A stretch of 40,429 bases of DNA, from the IMG/VR virus record IMGVR_UViG_3300010885_047290, positions 1-40,429 of that record. The stretch is one strand, 5' to 3'. Origin of the DNA: a virus. Shown piece after piece: positions 5,687 through 12,755 of the stretch; positions within the stretch are counted from its first letter, which is position 1, and each line of letters begins with the position of its first letter. The notes beneath the pieces were generated by a model. It did not search any database. It was not told the DNA's origin and saw only the letters and a program-made list of their open reading frames with translations. The position numbers and the translations under genes are program-made.

Positions 5687-7025
5687 GGTCGTATCTGTTG
5701 GTGTTTTGGGTGAGCCATTGGAGTTGCTGACCGATCCCAAGACCTTGCATCGGACGGTAGGTCTTGAACTCGTCGGTGATCCATTCGCAGTAACGGTTGC
5801 CAGCAAGAACGACGATTTCGTCGCCGATCCTCCCGGCAAGTTGCGTCCGCACGGTTTCGGCCCATGCCTTACGGTGAATCACCGGCATCTCGTTGAGCGT
5901 CACGTCGTAGCCTTCGATTACCGTTGACGGACTGACGACCCCATGAAGTGCGGACAGGATCGCCCAGTCGTCGCCATTCTGTTTGGCCCATGCTGCCGAC
6001 TTGCGGAAAAGGTCGGATTGATAGATGTCCTCCGCTCGGTGACGGCCCTTGAGCTTCGGTCCGCAACACGCCACAAGAACCAGCTTGCGGTGCATCGCTT
6101 CCTTTTGCGCCCTCATGAGCATGTTGAGATTGTGGGCCGCTCGCCCCATGTTGTGCTCGTTCGATCCATAGGACCGAGTGTCCACGCCTTCTCCGCGAAG
6201 GACGGAGCACGCCTTGCAGTCGCACGAGACCATATCCTCGGGAACCGTTTCACCATCCCGAGTGCGTGCCGCCGAACGCTTCGTCAACTTTGCGCCGTTC
6301 TGAGTGAAGAATGCGCCCCCGGTGAAAGCCTGTTTAAAGTGGGAGCTACCGTCAGCGGACTGGATGCCGATCTCGTTCCACGTCTTCATGAAGTCCGGCG
6401 AGGACAAGCCGAGGACGTGCAACCACACGTCAGGGACCGCATCGCGAATCGCACGGACCCATGAGACCACGAGTTTTTTCTGGCTTGCACGGGCTGCGAG
6501 ACCTCCGATAGCAATGTATCGGTAGCCGATGGAGACCAACCATTTCGCGTGTTCGACCCGTTCGTCGAGGTTCATGCCGTGGACGCAAGCCATGGCATTC
6601 ATACCAGGCGGGCAATCACCGAGGAACAGTTTGGCTTGGTCGGCATTCCATGCGCGGCGATACTCGACATCGGAACCCTCAATTAGCATGTGGTCGGGGG
6701 CAATTACCATGCTACCCGCAGGTGCGTGCGCAGCATAGAGCGCTGCAACCTGTTCCGAATTCACCGGGGGAATCTCGTCGTCTTTGTAGGACCACGCCCC
6801 GCAGTCGTAAATCATCGGCTTGCCCGTAGGGAGGTCTTTGCGCCGATAGGTGAGGGAGGTCAACCACCCGGAAGGTTGCTCATCAAGAAACTCCCAGAAC
6901 GGGCGTTTCTCGCCTTGCAGTTTGATGTAGTCCCGGTTGCCAACAACTCCGAAATACATGGTAGCCGATGCGGACGTGACCTTGACCCATTCTCCCTTGT
7001 ATTTGGATTCGATTCGGTAGCTCAT
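5652..7025 (-). CDS. dpdA: DpdA-like DNA 7-deazaguanine transglycosylase fused to DUF6884
   Basis: A 457-residue protein. Residues 1-310 form a TGT-type barrel: MIYDCGAWSY holds the active-site Asp74, ACVHG (146-150) takes the place of the VQG motif, and YIAIGGLAARAS (170-181) is the TGT YAIGGL motif. SADGSSHF holds a candidate second Asp (225). The zinc site is C268-x-C270-x2-C273 with His298, matching the CxCxxC-x25-H spacing of TGTs. Residues 314-437 match the DUF6884 type (LVLVACCGPKLKG, AEDIYQSDLF, AILSALHGVVSP). DpdA proteins swap guanine in DNA for a 7-deazaguanine. The DNA (not tRNA) substrate is inferred from the phage setting and the queD partner. The DUF6884 part may act on the base. 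Confidence 0.85.
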   Translation of the reverse strand: MSYRIESKYKGEWVKVTSASATMYFGVVGNRDYIKLQGEKRPFWEFLDEQPSGWLTSLTYRRKDLPTGKPMIYDCGAWSYKDDEIPPVNSEQVAALYAAHAPAGSMVIAPDHMLIEGSDVEYRRAWNADQAKLFLGDCPPGMNAMACVHGMNLDERVEHAKWLVSIGYRYIAIGGLAARASQKKLVVSWVRAIRDAVPDVWLHVLGLSSPDFMKTWNEIGIQSADGSSHFKQAFTGGAFFTQNGAKLTKRSAARTRDGETVPEDMVSCDCKACSVLRGEGVDTRSYGSNEHNMGRAAHNLNMLMRAQKEAMHRKLVLVACCGPKLKGRHRAEDIYQSDLFRKSAAWAKQNGDDWAILSALHGVVSPSTVIEGYDVTLNEMPVIHRKAWAETVRTQLAGRIGDEIVVLAGNRYCEWITDEFKTYRPMQGLGIGQQLQWLTQNTNRYDHENDSLQMLLL

Positions 7026-7026
7026 T

Positions 7027-7314
7027 TCAGAACGGGATGTCATCGGTTTCGGGCGGTTGGTCGAACGGGATTGGCTGGTTTACTGGCCGGGTAGATGGCT
7101 GGGTGTCTGGCAGGGTCAGCGATCCAACGAACGGCGATCCTTTTGCGCGTTCATCTCCGGCTGGGTAGCTCTGTTTGAGGCTGTGCGTTTCGCCGTAACG
7201 GCTTTCCCTTGTCGGCCAGGCTACCAAGTTCAGCCACTTGTCGCCGGATCGGCTTTCGAAAAAAGCCGTCTTGTCGAGCTTCGACAAATTGATTTTGATG
7301 CGGATCGGTTTCAT
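7027..7314 (-). CDS. SSB-like single-strand DNA-binding protein, small type
   Basis: A 95-residue protein starting MKPIRIKINLSKLDKTAFFE and ending in the acidic tip ETDDIPF, like the SSB tail that recruits partner proteins. The layout (INLSKLDK, a short beta core with DKWLNLVAW, KGSPFVGSL, then a Pro-rich tail) resembles a short SSB-like family common in Bacteroidetes phages; this is recalled from memory. It has a real Shine-Dalgarno CAGGAGG 8 nt before ATG, rare in this genome, suggesting strong translation. Its stop is one base from the DpdA start. Confidence 0.6.
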   Translation of the reverse strand: MKPIRIKINLSKLDKTAFFESRSGDKWLNLVAWPTRESRYGETHSLKQSYPAGDERAKGSPFVGSLTLPDTQPSTRPVNQPIPFDQPPETDDIPF

Positions 7315-7430
7315 CGTGCGGCCTCCTGAAGGATTTGGCCGAGTCGCCAGAATTCGGAAACTGCGATGGCGACGGAACCGCCGACAATGGCGACTAAAAT
7401 GAGCCAGGACAGGTGTTCAATTGGTTTCAT
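7311..7430 (-). CDS. Small single-pass membrane protein, 39 residues
   Basis: Reads MKPIEHLSWLILVAIVGGSV, then AIAVSEFWRLGQILQEAAR. Residues 8-25 form one membrane helix. The stop overlaps the SSB-like start as ATGA, the coupling seen across this genome, and the start lies inside the 3' end of the previous small ORF. No family was recognised. Confidence 0.55.
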   Translation of the reverse strand: MKPIEHLSWLILVAIVGGSVAIAVSEFWRLGQILQEAAR

Positions 7431-7629
7431 AATCAAAAAACGAGCAGGAAGGGTATTTTTGGAATGGTTCATGGCTGTCTGCTACCGTGAGTCGATTTTG
7501 GTCGAAAACCTCGAAATTCGGCCATTTCTGGCGCAGAAAAAAGGAATCTATTAGGCTGGCTGAAAGTCCGCCCGAGCCTTGGCGCCCATCCTGAAATTTT
7601 GTGAGAGATTTTTTTTGACAACCGCTCAT
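7417..7629 (-). CDS. Hypothetical protein, 70 residues
   Basis: It starts MSGCQKKSLTKFQDG at an ATG that overlaps the upstream stop as ATGA, and ends SCSFFDYETN. Composition is neutral and no motif is visible. Support comes mainly from the ATGA coupling and from filling an otherwise empty 200 bp. It could also be an untranslated AT-rich spacer, since poly-A and poly-T runs are frequent here. Confidence 0.4.
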   Translation of the reverse strand: MSGCQKKSLTKFQDGRQGSGGLSASLIDSFFLRQKWPNFEVFDQNRLTVADSHEPFQKYPSCSFFDYETN

Positions 7630-7868
7630 ATGCCTTTTTGAGCAGATACGGGTCGAAAATGCGGAGTTGCCCGAACGAATTCGCCCACTCGGATTCGGTA
7701 AACCGCTCGTTCCCAGGTTCGTTGCTCAACGCACCGGTTGAGCAGCTGACTCGCCCAGCATCGAGAGATCTTCTCGTCGTTCGCGATCTGCCGCACGGTT
7801 CTCCAACCGTCGGGAACTTCATCAGGAGCGAGTTGCGCGTGGCGCACGAGGTTTTGATTTGCGGTCAT
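7626..7868 (-). CDS. Small helix-turn-helix protein
   Basis: An 80-residue protein. The stretch GWRTVRQIANDEKISRCWAS followed by QLLNRCVEQRTWERAVYRIRVGEFVRAT looks like a helix-turn-helix with a wing. It probably binds DNA in the cytoplasm as a phage regulator. It is coupled by ATGA to the metallophosphoesterase upstream and to the 70-residue ORF downstream. Its family is uncertain. Confidence 0.6.
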   Translation of the reverse strand: MTANQNLVRHAQLAPDEVPDGWRTVRQIANDEKISRCWASQLLNRCVEQRTWERAVYRIRVGEFVRATPHFRPVSAQKGI

Positions 7869-8830
7869 TTGCTGAAAATCGACGATCCGAGGCTTACTCC
7901 GTCAATGATCGGAACATTGATCATCAAAAATTTCCCGGTCCGGCTGATCCACCGAACTAAATAACCATGCGTCCATTCGGTCGGTCGAGTCTGGCAATAA
8001 AGCGGCTGGAAGCGGCACAGGCAGCCCGGGTTCCAGGCCGCGATGTGGCCCGTTCCGATTTTCCTAACAGGCAGATAGTCCGCTCTGTGCGTGTCGAAAT
8101 AGACGACGTTTGCGGCCGCTGACTGCACGGCTGCCCGAGCAGAGTTTGCGGATCTCGACAATCGATGAACAAACCAAACGTCATCAAATCGCACCCAACC
8201 GGGCACGTGCGAATCTCCGTGGGTTTCGCCGGATCGATAGTAACGAATCCCGCGATCAGCTAAGCCGAGAACATGCTCGGCTGCGAATGTTCGGCGGAGC
8301 AGTTCAATGTCTCTTGCGTGGCTCAACTTTTGGCCCAAGGCCCATCGCTCCACCCGCCATTCATGGTTTCCCTCAAGATAGTGAATTTCCGAGGAAAACG
8401 GCTGCACCTGATCTAGCAGACCGTTTGCGGTCGCCACGTCATCCTCGTAACTGTCGGCACTCTCGGCGACGTAGCCGAGCGTATGGTGTTCGGCGAGGAA
8501 CCCGCCGCAATCGAGGATGTCTCCGCCGAGGATCAAACGATCGGGCTGGATCATTTTGAGGTCAGCAATGAACGCCGAAAACCCCGATGGATCGATCTTG
8601 TTCCCGTGCCAGTCGCCGGTGGTAACCTCGACTAGGTCGCCCTTCAGCCTCGGAGCCTTCGGCAGGGCAGGGCGTTTTTTCCGGCTGGCGGCGCGCGATT
8701 TCTCCAAGGCCTTGACAGCTTCCTCCCGGCGACGGGTTTCGGCGGCCAGCTGAGCCGCCAGCTCCATGTTCTTCGCCCTCTGGGTCTCGACGGTCATCGC
8801 GACCCCGCGCTCTGTTAGTTTTTCAGCCAT
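7865..8830 (-). CDS. Calcineurin-like metallophosphoesterase
   Basis: A 321-residue protein. Residues 1-60 are a charged coiled-coil-prone extension. The phosphoesterase domain follows with TTGDWHG (D73, H75), LILGGDILD (GGD 102-104), LEGNHEWR (GNHE 154-157), and later His motifs in FVHRLSRSANS and FDTHRAD. The family uses two metals to cut phosphomono- or diesters, and phage members are often near replication genes. Substrate is unknown. The start ATG has no Shine-Dalgarno sequence and follows a 98-bp gap with two hairpins, so this may begin a transcript. Confidence 0.85.
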   Translation of the reverse strand: MAEKLTERGVAMTVETQRAKNMELAAQLAAETRRREEAVKALEKSRAASRKKRPALPKAPRLKGDLVEVTTGDWHGNKIDPSGFSAFIADLKMIQPDRLILGGDILDCGGFLAEHHTLGYVAESADSYEDDVATANGLLDQVQPFSSEIHYLEGNHEWRVERWALGQKLSHARDIELLRRTFAAEHVLGLADRGIRYYRSGETHGDSHVPGWVRFDDVWFVHRLSRSANSARAAVQSAAANVVYFDTHRADYLPVRKIGTGHIAAWNPGCLCRFQPLYCQTRPTEWTHGYLVRWISRTGKFLMINVPIIDGVSLGSSIFSK

Positions 8831-8872
8831 TGACGATTTCCGTTGGGTGCGTTAGAATTTCTTCACATCCCT

Positions 8873-8920
8873 CCCGGCGCTCAGGTCACCGGGACGCAAG
8901 GCCGCCTCCTTGGGAGCGGC
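8873..8920 (-). terminator. Two adjacent hairpins, possible terminator
   Basis: The 98-bp gap between 8831 and 8928 holds two stems: GCCGCCTCC/GGAGCGGC with loop TTG (8901-8920, one bulged base) and CCCGG/CCGGG (8873-8893). Neither has a strong T-run on the minus strand, although the plus strand has TTTCGCATTT after the first. They could attenuate the transcript entering the metallophosphoesterase gene. Confidence 0.4.
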
Positions 8921-8928
8921 TTTCGCAT

Positions 8929-9153
8929 TTACGGGTTGTCATGGACGACGACTTCAATCTGATCGCTCATGGAGGGCCCGGAGACTCGAATGGAGGCCCT
9001 GATCCGCGCCGGATCTCCGTCCTCGATTTTGACCCGAAGGCCGAAACTGGCTTGGCCATCGTCACCGCGGGAATCAAGGACCGTGGCCCAGTGAGAAGTT
9101 ACGAGTTCGGCAATTGCCGAAGTCGTGCGTTCGAGAAAAATTTCAGAGTTCAT
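8929..9153 (-). CDS. Hypothetical protein, 74 residues
   Basis: Reads MNSEIFLERTTSAIAELVTS and ends in IRVSGPSMSDQIEVVVHDNP, which looks like a small alpha/beta domain. No family was recognised. The start codon sits inside a 27-bp sequence that is duplicated from the 3' end of the gene upstream, so its leader appears to have arisen by duplication. It is followed by a gap with two hairpins. Confidence 0.55.
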   Translation of the reverse strand: MNSEIFLERTTSAIAELVTSHWATVLDSRGDDGQASFGLRVKIEDGDPARIRASIRVSGPSMSDQIEVVVHDNP

Positions 9154-9231
9154 TGTAGATTGTTATGATAGACCGCTTTAGACCGCTTTAGACCGCCAAG
9201 AATGTCAGAGTTCGTTGTAGATCGTGATGAT
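9143..9231. repeat. 27-bp direct repeats flanking a GACCGCTTTA tandem array
   Basis: Bases 9143-9169 and 9205-9231 agree at 24 of 27 positions (TCAGAGTTC, TTGTAGAT, ATGAT blocks). Between them are GACCGCTTTA at 9171-9180 and 9181-9190, plus a third partial copy at 9191-9196. One outer copy is the coding end of the 9205 gene; the other carries the start of the 9153 gene. The array could be an operator or the scar of a local duplication. Confidence 0.75.
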
Positions 9232-9834
9232 TGGTTCCAAGTCCCGCTTGAGGGCGGCACGTTGCGAGCTTGCTGCCCGGTCAAGCCAGCCGGACGACTT
9301 GACCCGGGACCACCAGCCGACGAGGCGATTGACCCACGGAATATGGTTGTCGATGGATTTGTCGGACTCCGGTTGGCGAGTTTCCTCCGGTTCCAACATG
9401 CGACCCGAGTTGATCGAGCGACGAAGGGCGCGAGTTGAAACCGGGGTGCCAGCCGAAACCGATTGAGCCGCAGCGTCAAGCCATTCACGTTGCTCAACGG
9501 GGGGCAGTTTGGCGACGACCTTGTGATGCTCCCAGCTGAGGGTGGCGGTGCGGGATCTGGTGGGAATCTTTCGCGAAACGTACGCGTAGTTCAGGAGCGT
9601 TGAGCGATCAATGCCGGTGATCCGAACCGCGTCATCGATGACGGCGGCTGGGATTTTCCCGACCGCGGATGCGAAATGGTCCTGGCCGTAAACGAGCCAG
9701 TCACCGACCACGAATCCGACAGACTGAGCGATCTCGCCGATCTGCGGAGCGATCGCGAGCCACTCGTGGTAGTCGAGATCTCCATCGAATTTGAGGCCCA
9801 ACCTAGAGGCGTTAATTTTCGGGGCAGTGAGCAC
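9205..9834 (-). CDS. Phage protein with LxWxxHxxVAxLPP motif, possible DNA-binding regulator
   Basis: A 209-residue protein starting at GTG 9834. Residues about 20-55 (LDYHEWLAIAPQIGEIAQ, then FVVGDWLVYGQDHF) and 75-115 (YVSRKIPTRSRTATLSWEHH, KVVAKLPPVEQREWLDAA) match a pattern seen in many phage and plasmid proteins resembling ParB/KorB-type regulators; this is recalled, not searched. An HTH may lie at ITGIDRSTLLNYAYVSRKI. The C-terminus is Trp-rich. A regulatory or partition-like role is an inference. It lies directly after the sigma-like HTH gene and the replication initiator. Confidence 0.6.
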   Translation of the reverse strand: MLTAPKINASRLGLKFDGDLDYHEWLAIAPQIGEIAQSVGFVVGDWLVYGQDHFASAVGKIPAAVIDDAVRITGIDRSTLLNYAYVSRKIPTRSRTATLSWEHHKVVAKLPPVEQREWLDAAAQSVSAGTPVSTRALRRSINSGRMLEPEETRQPESDKSIDNHIPWVNRLVGWWSRVKSSGWLDRAASSQRAALKRDLEPIITIYNEL

Positions 9835-9860
9835 GGCAATCGTTTAATGTGGCCTTACAA

Positions 9861-10367
9861 TTAAGTCAAATTGTTTGTGCGAGCAGCCCGGTAGGCGTCT
9901 CTCGCGGCTAGCGAACGCATAGCCCGGGAGGGAGGCAGGCCCAGGGTCAGGGTGAGAGCGACGCATCGTTTGCTGACCGCCGCCCGTGTCACGCCGTGGC
10001 GCCTGCCGATCTCGGTCATCGAGTCGCCGAGGTAGGCTAGGCCGGTGACCAGGGCCAGGCATTCGAGCGAGAGCCGAGGGTTGGAGTCGTGCAGTAGCTC
10101 GCCGACCATCCGCCGAATAACATGATGGAGCCGGTCATCGGTTTCGGGCTCTGACTCTGTGACTTCTTGAGCCTCGCATCGAGCCGCCGGAGAGTCAGCC
10201 GCATCGCCGGAGAGGCATCCTCCGGCGCGGCCCGGGATCGATGGTTCGGCGACCCCCAACCGCTCCAGTTCCCGCAGCTCCTCCGGTTCGAGCGAGCTTA
10301 CCCATGCGGAATAGGCGTCCCTGTATTCGCGATCCCTGTCGGACTGGGTCGCCTCGTAGGAGTTCAT
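9861..10367 (-). CDS. HTH protein (sigma-factor-region-4-like)
   Basis: A 168-residue protein with an acidic, low-complexity middle. A helix-turn-helix is seen at about 114-138: GDSMTEIGRRHGVTRAAVSK followed by RCVAL. This fits the sigma-70 region 4 or Trp-repressor-type HTH. The preceding helix (LSLECLALVTGLAYL) fits the same fold. It is coupled by ATGA to the replication-initiator-like gene. A DNA-binding role is likely; whether it regulates transcription or assists replication cannot be told. Confidence 0.7.
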   Translation of the reverse strand: MNSYEATQSDRDREYRDAYSAWVSSLEPEELRELERLGVAEPSIPGRAGGCLSGDAADSPAARCEAQEVTESEPETDDRLHHVIRRMVGELLHDSNPRLSLECLALVTGLAYLGDSMTEIGRRHGVTRAAVSKRCVALTLTLGLPPSRAMRSLAARDAYRAARTNNLT

Positions 10368-11377
10368 GCCGTTTTTAGCTCAGCGGTCAGTTCCGCGACC
10401 CGAATTTTCAATCGATCGATCTCAGCCTGGGCCCCGGGCGTATATTTCCGCCTGAGCGTTTTTCGCTCAGGAACTTCTGGATCCTCCGAGACTCGGACCA
10501 TTTCGTAGTTCGAGAGCCGTTCCCGAACGTTGCCTAGCTGATCCCTCGCGGATTGGAGATCTCTCTCGACCTGCCACCGCTGCCGTTTTCCGGTCGCGGT
10601 CTGGCCGGATCCGGGAAAAGTGAGCGATCGATCGGAGGGCGCCACCGAGAACGCCTCAAGGGGGGAGCGCCACTGTTCAAGCTCAACCAGGTCGTAGACC
10701 GACGGCAAAAAACGTTTGTCCGGTTTCCGATTTTTCCGGGCAACTTCGCTGATCTGATCGAGCTTTTCGACGAGTTCCATGGCACTAACGGCGCCACTTT
10801 GCACCAAACGAACGGCGGAAACAAGCGCCGGTTGCGAAAATCGTTTCTCGGCAGCCGAGCAGTAACCCATCAGCGATTTCTGGATCTGTTCAATTGCTCT
10901 CGCATCCGCGCGTACACTCTCTATCTCTATTTCTCCTTCTCCTTCTCTTTCCGCATGTAGCTCCTGAGCGTTGAAGCTAGTAGCTGAGCTATCGTCGCCG
11001 CCGCCAGCTGAGTTTGTAGCTGAGCTATCGCCAGAGCTAGGGTTTTCCTTAGTGTTCCAGCGATTAGCTGCCCGCCTTTTTCCGGCTTCCCGCTTGGCTG
11101 CAATTTCCGCTTGCTTTTCAACCGGGTATTCGCGCACGACAAGGTCGTCGCCGTCCCAAAGCCACAAACCGCATACCCGATTGACCTCCTCCTTTGTGAC
11201 AGCCACGACCTGCTGCCACTTGCGGTCCGGCCAGTCACGACAGTTCACGAGAACACCGTGATTTTCCTGCGAGTGGCAGTAGCCAAGAATGCACAACCAG
11301 GTAGCCCGATCGGTTGGTTCACAGCCACGAAAAACCTCGCCTTGGAGGAATTCGGTCCGAATGTTGATCCAGTTCAT
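10364..11377 (-). CDS. Replisome-organizer-like replication initiator
   Basis: A 337-residue protein. The N-terminus (MNWINIRTEFLQGEVFRGCE, then DRATWLCILGYCHSQENHGV) resembles the N-terminal DNA-binding domain of phage replisome organizers. A KREAGKRRAANRWN helix follows at about 95-108. A low-complexity linker (110-160, two copies of DSSAT) leads to a C-terminal helical part ending in a coiled coil (RLKIRVAELTAELKT). Initiators of this plan bind repeats inside their own gene, as lambda O does. The linker DNA here does carry 15-bp direct repeats. RusA, SSB-like and recombination genes are in the same operon. Confidence 0.65.
   Translation of the reverse strand: MNWINIRTEFLQGEVFRGCEPTDRATWLCILGYCHSQENHGVLVNCRDWPDRKWQQVVAVTKEEVNRVCGLWLWDGDDLVVREYPVEKQAEIAAKREAGKRRAANRWNTKENPSSGDSSATNSAGGGDDSSATSFNAQELHAEREGEGEIEIESVRADARAIEQIQKSLMGYCSAAEKRFSQPALVSAVRLVQSGAVSAMELVEKLDQISEVARKNRKPDKRFLPSVYDLVELEQWRSPLEAFSVAPSDRSLTFPGSGQTATGKRQRWQVERDLQSARDQLGNVRERLSNYEMVRVSEDPEVPERKTLRRKYTPGAQAEIDRLKIRVAELTAELKTA
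10905..11030. other. Candidate replication origin inside the initiator gene
   Basis: GTAGCTGAGCTATCG occurs exactly at 10980-10994 and 11016-11030 (36 bp apart), with a partial copy between. A minus-strand purine tract (AAAGAGAAGGAGAAGG and AATAGAGATAGAGAG, about 10914-10953) lies next to it. The same core reappears in the hairpin at 11398-11424. Iterons plus an easily melted tract within an initiator gene match the lambda O plan. That this is the origin is an inference. Confidence 0.45.
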
Positions 11378-11397
11378 ACGTTTTCATTCATTCAGTT

Positions 11398-11424
11398 AAT
11401 AGCTCAGCTACAAACTGAGCTATT
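11398..11424. promoter_or_regulatory. 10-bp perfect inverted repeat upstream of the initiator gene
   Basis: AATAGCTCAG and CTGAGCTATT are separated by CTACAAA. The arms share ATAGCTCAGCTACAAACT with the iteron region at 11013-11030, in the opposite orientation. It lies in the 69-bp gap just before the initiator start (11377). No T-run follows on the minus strand, so an operator or initiator-binding site (autoregulation) is more likely than a terminator. Confidence 0.55.
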
Positions 11425-11446
11425 AGCTCAAAAAATCAAAAAGTCT

Positions 11447-11674
11447 TCAATTCCGCCCAATCGGAAATGGCGGGATCCTCTCAAGGAGGGAGGTCAGCAA
11501 TTCGTAGTCCGCGCAAGTCGGCTCATAATCATCCTCTCCAGCGCGCCAGCAGAGGTTTTCGTACTTCGCGAATTCGGCCCTCGAAAAGGCCAATTCGCCC
11601 GCTTCAAAGGCAATGTCGACATGGACTATAGCGGTATGGATCGTCGATGGATCCATGCTCGGGTCGGCGTTCAT
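11447..11674 (-). CDS. Hypothetical protein, 75 residues
   Basis: An acidic protein, MNADPSMDPSTIHTAIVHVD, ending in LLTSLLERIPPFPIGRN. It is coupled by ATGA to the gene upstream. No motif was recognised. It precedes the AT-rich gap with the inverted repeat, so it is the last gene before the initiator. Confidence 0.6.
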   Translation of the reverse strand: MNADPSMDPSTIHTAIVHVDIAFEAGELAFSRAEFAKYENLCWRAGEDDYEPTCADYELLTSLLERIPPFPIGRN

Positions 11675-11895
11675 TCGGACGCAGGTTGACGACGAACGGT
11701 CAATTGGTGTTGGTCTCCGGTCAGCTCGATCCGTTGCCCGGAGGCGTCCTCGTAGGAGACGATCAAGTCGCGCACGTGATGGCTGGCAAGGAAATTACGG
11801 TTGGCCTCCCGCGCCCAGAAAAAAGCGCGGATTCGGCATTCGGTTAGGATAGCCAACTGGTCCGCTGGCATGTTTTTTGGCATTTCGTAGTTCAT
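11671..11895 (-). CDS. Hypothetical protein, 74 residues
   Basis: Begins MNYEMPKNMPADQLAILTEC, ends LTGDQHQLTVRRQPASE. A helical N-terminus is followed by a short beta stretch (LIVSYEDASGQRIEL). It is coupled by ATGA to rusA upstream and to the 75-residue gene downstream. No family was recognised. Confidence 0.6.
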   Translation of the reverse strand: MNYEMPKNMPADQLAILTECRIRAFFWAREANRNFLASHHVRDLIVSYEDASGQRIELTGDQHQLTVRRQPASE

Positions 11896-12296
11896 TTTTG
11901 TGTAATTTTCAGATAGGTTTGAGGTTCATACAGATAAATCTTTGTGGCGCTGATTGAGACAACGGCTGAATCGTCGGGCCAGGCTAGGCCGTTGAGTGCA
12001 TCCAGGACGAATTTAATCAGGTTATCCAAGTCCGGCCGTCCGGTTGGCGAGCTGGGCGCATCTTCGCGACGGATGCCATTCCGAAAATGCGTTTTTGGTC
12101 GGACCATGCCGAACTCCAATTGTACGTGGAGCGGACCATGCCAGGTTGTGAGTCCACCCGCGATCGCAAGCGCGGCAAATCGCTTCTTTTCTGCCGCGCT
12201 CGGATCGTAAATTCTCAGACCGCCACCGAGCCTGACGGATCGATGGCGCTTCTGAGGAACGGGTTGGCCCTGGATCGTGATTATTTGAGACTTCAT
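11892..12296 (-). CDS. rusA: RusA-family Holliday junction resolvase
   Basis: A 134-residue protein of family length. The signature GRPDLDNLIKFVLDALNG is at 87-104, giving metal-binding D89 and D91, K95 and D99, with D108/D109 in WPDDS. The family cuts four-way DNA junctions as a dimer using magnesium. In phages it resolves recombination and replication intermediates before packaging. The start at MKSQIITIQGQPVPQKR overlaps the upstream stop as ATGA and gives the standard RusA N-terminus. The longer upstream ORF is rejected. Confidence 0.93.
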   Translation of the reverse strand: MKSQIITIQGQPVPQKRHRSVRLGGGLRIYDPSAAEKKRFAALAIAGGLTTWHGPLHVQLEFGMVRPKTHFRNGIRREDAPSSPTGRPDLDNLIKFVLDALNGLAWPDDSAVVSISATKIYLYEPQTYLKITQK

Positions 12297-12508
12297 GAAC
12301 CGAGCTTCACATCGTCGCAGCGATCGCATATCACCCATGCACTGGGCGTTTCCATCCCGTCGCCATTGTGCAGTCGATAGATGCCTCCGTCGCACCCATC
12401 ACACGGTTCGTCGATCAACATGTAGAGCAACGAAGGGTAATTTCGCTCCAGCCAGTCCAGACAGCCTCCGGCTGGGTATTCGTCGTTCGGATCGTCAATG
12501 TCAGGCAT
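12293..12508 (-). CDS. Small zinc-ribbon-like protein
   Basis: A 71-residue protein starting MPDIDDPNDEYPAGGCLDWL. Two Cys pairs (CDGCDGG and ICDRCDD) are separated by about 20 residues and form a likely zinc ribbon. Acidic overall. Such small ribbons mediate DNA or protein contacts, and the partner is unknown. It overlaps the DUF551-like gene by 8 bp and rusA by ATGA. Confidence 0.65.
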   Translation of the reverse strand: MPDIDDPNDEYPAGGCLDWLERNYPSLLYMLIDEPCDGCDGGIYRLHNGDGMETPSAWVICDRCDDVKLGS

Positions 12509-12719
12509 GACGCGGCCCCTCCACAGCCGCCCACGCCATGATGCCGCCGCCGTCCGATAACACCGTAACGGCTCCGGTATCGGCATAGATCCACCATTCG
12601 CTTCCGTCCCAAAAACCCAACCAAAGGTCGTCCAAATCGTCCAGGACAACAACCTTCATTTCAGCGTCCGGCTTTTCGTCGAATGCCGAGATCCATTCAA
12701 TTGTCTCGCGTGTGTTCAT
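12501..12719 (-). CDS. DUF551-like small protein
   Basis: A 72-residue protein starting MNTRETIEWISAFDEKPDAE. The pattern W-I-(S/A)-..-P near the start, a DGSEWWIYAD centre and MAWAAVEGPRHA at the end match DUF551, a small phage family of unknown function. The upstream extension to 12749 (MQHPAVTTIL) does not look like the family start. Confidence 0.6.
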   Translation of the reverse strand: MNTRETIEWISAFDEKPDAEMKVVVLDDLDDLWLGFWDGSEWWIYADTGAVTVLSDGGGIMAWAAVEGPRHA

Positions 12720-12755
12720 CAGTATTGTCGTAACTGCCGGATGTTGCAAACGGCA

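Noticed and set aside
7417-7629. Poly-A/poly-T stretch near 7570-7620 as a terminator
   Set aside because: No stable stem precedes the T-run on the minus strand; treated as part of a weak ORF or spacer.
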